This document shows positions 7,363 to 8,942 of a stretch of DNA of 8,942 nucleotides, one piece after another. The DNA lies in contig JAKMGR010000021.1 of assembly GCA_022424805.1 (NCBI GenBank), positions 1 to 8,942 of the forward strand. The letters are read 5' to 3'. Under the pieces are notes generated by a model. The model was given only the letters and a program-made list of their open reading frames with translations. It was not told where the DNA came from and ran no database searches. The position numbers and the translations under genes are program-made. This DNA is from Verrucomicrobiales bacterium. GTDB taxonomy: Bacteria > Verrucomicrobiota > Verrucomicrobiia > Verrucomicrobiales > DEV007. Within the stretch, counting starts at the first letter, position 1. The number at the start of each line of letters is the position of its first letter.

Positions 7363-7482
7363 AATTTAGGGTGTTTTGGTTATTTAGGTGATGTAAGAGA
7401 GAGTACGAGCGCTGCGGTTTTATCGCGCAGCGGGATCCCCCCGTCGGGCTGCTGAGCCCTTGTTTAGTTGACAGCGAGTTGG
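7363..7482 (-). promoter_or_regulatory. Leader region of the rhodopsin gene with two short hairpins
   Basis: This noncoding stretch upstream of the rhodopsin ATG must hold part of its 5' untranslated leader and probably its promoter. Two small inverted repeats are visible. GCTGCG (7411-7416) pairs with CGCAGC (7426-7431). GGGCT (7446-7450) pairs with AGCCC (7455-7459) around GCTG. On the minus strand the bases next to the start codon are A/C-rich (CCAAAACACCCTAAATT) with no SD. I found no convincing -35/-10 pair for the minus strand. TAAATA at about 7381-7386 (minus strand) is a possible -10 without a good -35. Confidence 0.35.
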
Positions 7483-7932
7483 TTTTACGAAGAAAAATTT
7501 CGTTTTACGAGGAAAAATTTCGTTTATTTCGAGGAATTTGCTTTTTCAAGTGTTTTTATCGCGGCGACGGTCCTGCGGGGTCTGAGGGGTTGCAAGCACA
7601 TTGAGACCACGACGATCGAAGACTACAACGGCACCAACCTGCAGGCGGTCCGAGAAGGGGAGTGGAAACTTCACCTGCCGAGGACGCCGCAAGATCAGCC
7701 CTTCTGGAACAAAAGGGCCAACGGAGGGAGACTCTTCGTAAGCCTGGAACAAAACGCGCTGTTCAACCTGAAAGAGGATCTTGGCGAAAAGGAGAACGTC
7801 GCTGATCAGAATCCCGAAGTTGTCGAGCGTCTCCTCGCGCAGGCAGACGCGATCCGCGCGGAGTTGGGCGAAGTGAATGTGAAAGGGAGCGACCAGCGCG
7901 ACATCAACCTGATCGATCCGCAGGAGAGGTGA
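7468..7932 (+). pseudogene. Truncated sulfatase, C-terminal remnant only
   Basis: The frame ending in TGA at 7930-7932 encodes the end of an arylsulfatase-family protein: NLQAVREGEWKLHLPR, then LFNLKEDLGEKENVADQNPE and VVERLLAQADAIRAELGE. In the family these form the small C-terminal subdomain of an enzyme usually 450 or more residues long. The N-terminal catalytic domain with its formylglycine Cys/Ser site is absent. The frame is open only back to a TAG at 7465-7467. Its first 30 or so codons cover an AT-rich tandem repeat and read as non-sulfatase sequence, so family likeness begins around 7615. The first possible start is a TTG (7468) without an SD. I infer a non-functional relic left when the rhodopsin locus or a rearrangement replaced the front of the gene. 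Confidence 0.75.
7483..7523. repeat. Two tandem 20-bp repeats, each with an imperfect palindrome
   Basis: TTTTACGAAGAAAAATTTCG (7483-7502) is followed directly by TTTTACGAGGAAAAATTTCG (7503-7522), identical except for one base. A weaker third relative may follow (TTTATTTCGAGGAATTTG from 7523). Each unit contains a 17-bp imperfect palindrome with ACGA/TCGT ends (7487-7503 and 7507-7523). The 20-bp period puts the two sites on nearly the same face of the helix. They lie 125-161 bases upstream of the rhodopsin start, in an AT-rich block unlike the GC-rich genes around it. Tandem operators or an activator site for the rhodopsin promoter would fit. A relic of the recombination junction is the alternative. 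Confidence 0.6.
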
Positions 7933-8062
7933 CCGTTTCAGTTTCCCATTGTCCCGGCTTGCCGTTTTGCCTGCAGTAGTTCTATGATCGTTTCTTCGGA
8001 AGCCTCGCTCCGCTTGAACCGAAAGCGAATCTCTTTCTTTTCCCAGCCGCCCCCAACCCCCC
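7933..8062. other. Intergenic segment with a pyrimidine-rich end
   Basis: This 130-base gap lies between the sulfatase remnant and the next plus-strand gene. I see no clear terminator for the remnant, no SD and no good -35/-10 pair. The last 35 bases before the next ATG are almost all C and T, with long C-runs. A short frame starting at 7984 is an out-of-phase shadow of the following gene. Confidence 0.4.
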
Positions 8063-8942
8063 ATGAGTGGAATTATCGGACACACCGCATATGCGATTCT
8101 CGCAGCCAAGGCTGCGGAATCGAGACAGCTACCTGTTGCTCCGTTGATCCGAAATCATTTCTCCAGCTATCTCGCAGGTGCTTATCTTGGGTGTGATGTC
8201 CAGACAGTGCCCGCTGCCGTTTGTGTCGATACGGGAGAATCCCTTGGCTACGGATCGCAAAAAATGGAGCGTAGCCCCGTGACGGGAGGAGTCGTGACCT
8301 CGTGGTTTCTTCCCATCGGCGACCGCAAGGTGTTTCCGAGGGAAATTCACGAAACATTCTACGGTCGCTCTCATCTCATACTGGGTTGGGCAAAGGAAGC
8401 GCGGGATGAAACGATCAGTTGGGGGGAATATCTCGACTTCGCCGCTGATGTCGCAGGAGATGCCGTCGAACTTTTCGGTCCGGGGCATCGGGCTCTTGCC
8501 TACACCCTGGGATGGATGACTCACGTAAACGGAGACGGGCTCATCAAGTCAGTGCTGGATGGTATCAATCTCAATCTTCTCGATGGCACTTACACGGCAA
8601 AAAACCGGCCGGTGCAGGATCTCGTAACCTTTAACGAGATTGGGAAAAGGGAACTGGGCCTCAACTGGAGTGTGATCCTGGATGGTCTGGCCACAACACC
8701 AGTTGAGGACGTGCAAATTCACTACATGCGCTGCTCCCCGCGGCAGGGCCGACTCGGGGCTCATTTCCCGAAGGGTTGGGCGCCGGATCAGGAAGCGCTC
8801 TTGCGCGCTGTCCTCGAGGAAAATCGTCACTACCAGCGGATCAGGAATTCTCGCATTATCAGCCAACTAACCTTGAAGCCGGGGCCAAATGGCGTTCTCC
8901 AATGCGACGAGGAATTGAGCAAAATCGCAGGGGGGCTCAACT
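8063..8942 (+). CDS. Partial gene, possible zinc-dependent phospholipase C-like protein
   Basis: An open frame runs from the ATG at 8063-8065 to the right edge, giving 293 complete codons and no stop. The ATG is the only start: a TGA at 8015-8017 lies upstream with no other start codon between. There is no SD, and the leader is pyrimidine-rich. The protein is soluble in character, with no signal peptide. The arrangement of H7 (IIGHTAYAILAAKAA), D45 (YLAGAYLGCDVQ), H104 (FYGRSHLILGW) and H154/D158 (LGWMTHVNGDG, an HxxxD) resembles the metal-binding layout of the zinc-dependent phospholipase C-like family (PF00882). In that family an N-terminal His, a 'GxxxPD'-like strand and a late HxxxD co-ordinate zinc. 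I infer the relationship from this pattern alone; substrate and role are unknown. Composition resembles the rest of the window. Confidence 0.7.
   Translation, partial: MSGIIGHTAYAILAAKAAESRQLPVAPLIRNHFSSYLAGAYLGCDVQTVPAAVCVDTGESLGYGSQKMERSPVTGGVVTSWFLPIGDRKVFPREIHETFYGRSHLILGWAKEARDETISWGEYLDFAADVAGDAVELFGPGHRALAYTLGWMTHVNGDGLIKSVLDGINLNLLDGTYTAKNRPVQDLVTFNEIGKRELGLNWSVILDGLATTPVEDVQIHYMRCSPRQGRLGAHFPKGWAPDQEALLRAVLEENRHYQRIRNSRIISQLTLKPGPNGVLQCDEELSKIAGGLN

Noticed and set aside
7446..7467. GGGCT/AGCCC hairpin followed by TTGTTT as a plus-strand terminator
   Set aside because: The stem is only five pairs, the T-run is broken and no plus-strand gene lies upstream to be terminated. It is mentioned only as leader structure.
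7468..7496. TTGACA at 7468-7473 as a plus-strand -35 box
   Set aside because: No -10-like hexamer lies 16-18 bases downstream (AGAAAA), and the gene it would drive is a remnant.
7546..8109. Minus-strand open frame of 187 codons across the sulfatase remnant
   Set aside because: The plus-strand frame has clear sulfatase residues. The minus frame has none and overlaps two plus-strand coding regions.
8129..8524. Minus-strand open frame of 131 codons opposite the partial gene at 8063
   Set aside because: The plus-strand frame is far longer (293 codons to the edge) with a coherent His/Asp pattern. The minus frame is a shadow.
1..8942. CRISPR array, tRNA or rRNA genes, transposase
   Set aside because: I saw no spaced repeat array, no cloverleaf-like or rRNA sequence, and no transposase or terminal inverted repeats in the window.

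Overview
This window carries a complete light-harvesting cassette. It has one proton-pumping rhodopsin gene and, behind it, a tightly packed operon that makes the retinal chromophore. All of these genes read on the minus strand. The organism is probably a marine or aquatic bacterium. Several traits fit Verrucomicrobiota or a relative: a sulfatase remnant, mostly absent Shine-Dalgarno sequences, moderately high GC and a xanthorhodopsin-like pump. That placement is an inference from gene flavour, not a demonstrated fact.

Layout, in transcription order from right to left. The rhodopsin (6607-7362) ends in a strong GC hairpin with a T-rich tail (6528-6562). Next come crtE (5637-6527), crtI (4133-5644), crtB (3162-4136), crtY (1984-3165), blh (1070-1987) and a polytopic membrane protein of unknown function (131-1073). 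Every junction from crtE to the last gene is an overlap: 8 nt at crtE/crtI and 4 nt (ATGA) at the other four. The pathway is C5 units to GGPP (CrtE), phytoene (CrtB), lycopene (CrtI), beta-carotene (CrtY) and two retinal molecules (Blh), which load onto the rhodopsin lysine. No ketolase or hydroxylase gene is visible. Accordingly, the rhodopsin has Trp, not Gly, where xanthorhodopsin opens a window for its carotenoid antenna.

The last operon gene is the least familiar part. The ATGA overlap with blh opens a plausible reading frame, but the membrane-protein body lies in another frame. One extra base in the GCGCGCC run near 1021-1026 would explain this. The gene is therefore either frameshifted or affected by a sequencing/assembly error. 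It occupies the slot where idi is found in many proteobacterial proteorhodopsin clusters.

The flanks look like a junction. Right of the rhodopsin is an AT-rich segment with two 20-bp tandem repeats, each holding an imperfect palindrome (7483-7523). It is followed on the plus strand by only the C-terminal part of a sulfatase (ending 7932), which suggests the cassette was inserted into or rearranged beside an older locus. A plus-strand gene starting at 8063 runs off the right edge; its His/Asp pattern resembles zinc-dependent phospholipase C-like proteins. The left 130 bases hold no complete gene, perhaps the last codons of a convergent plus-strand gene.
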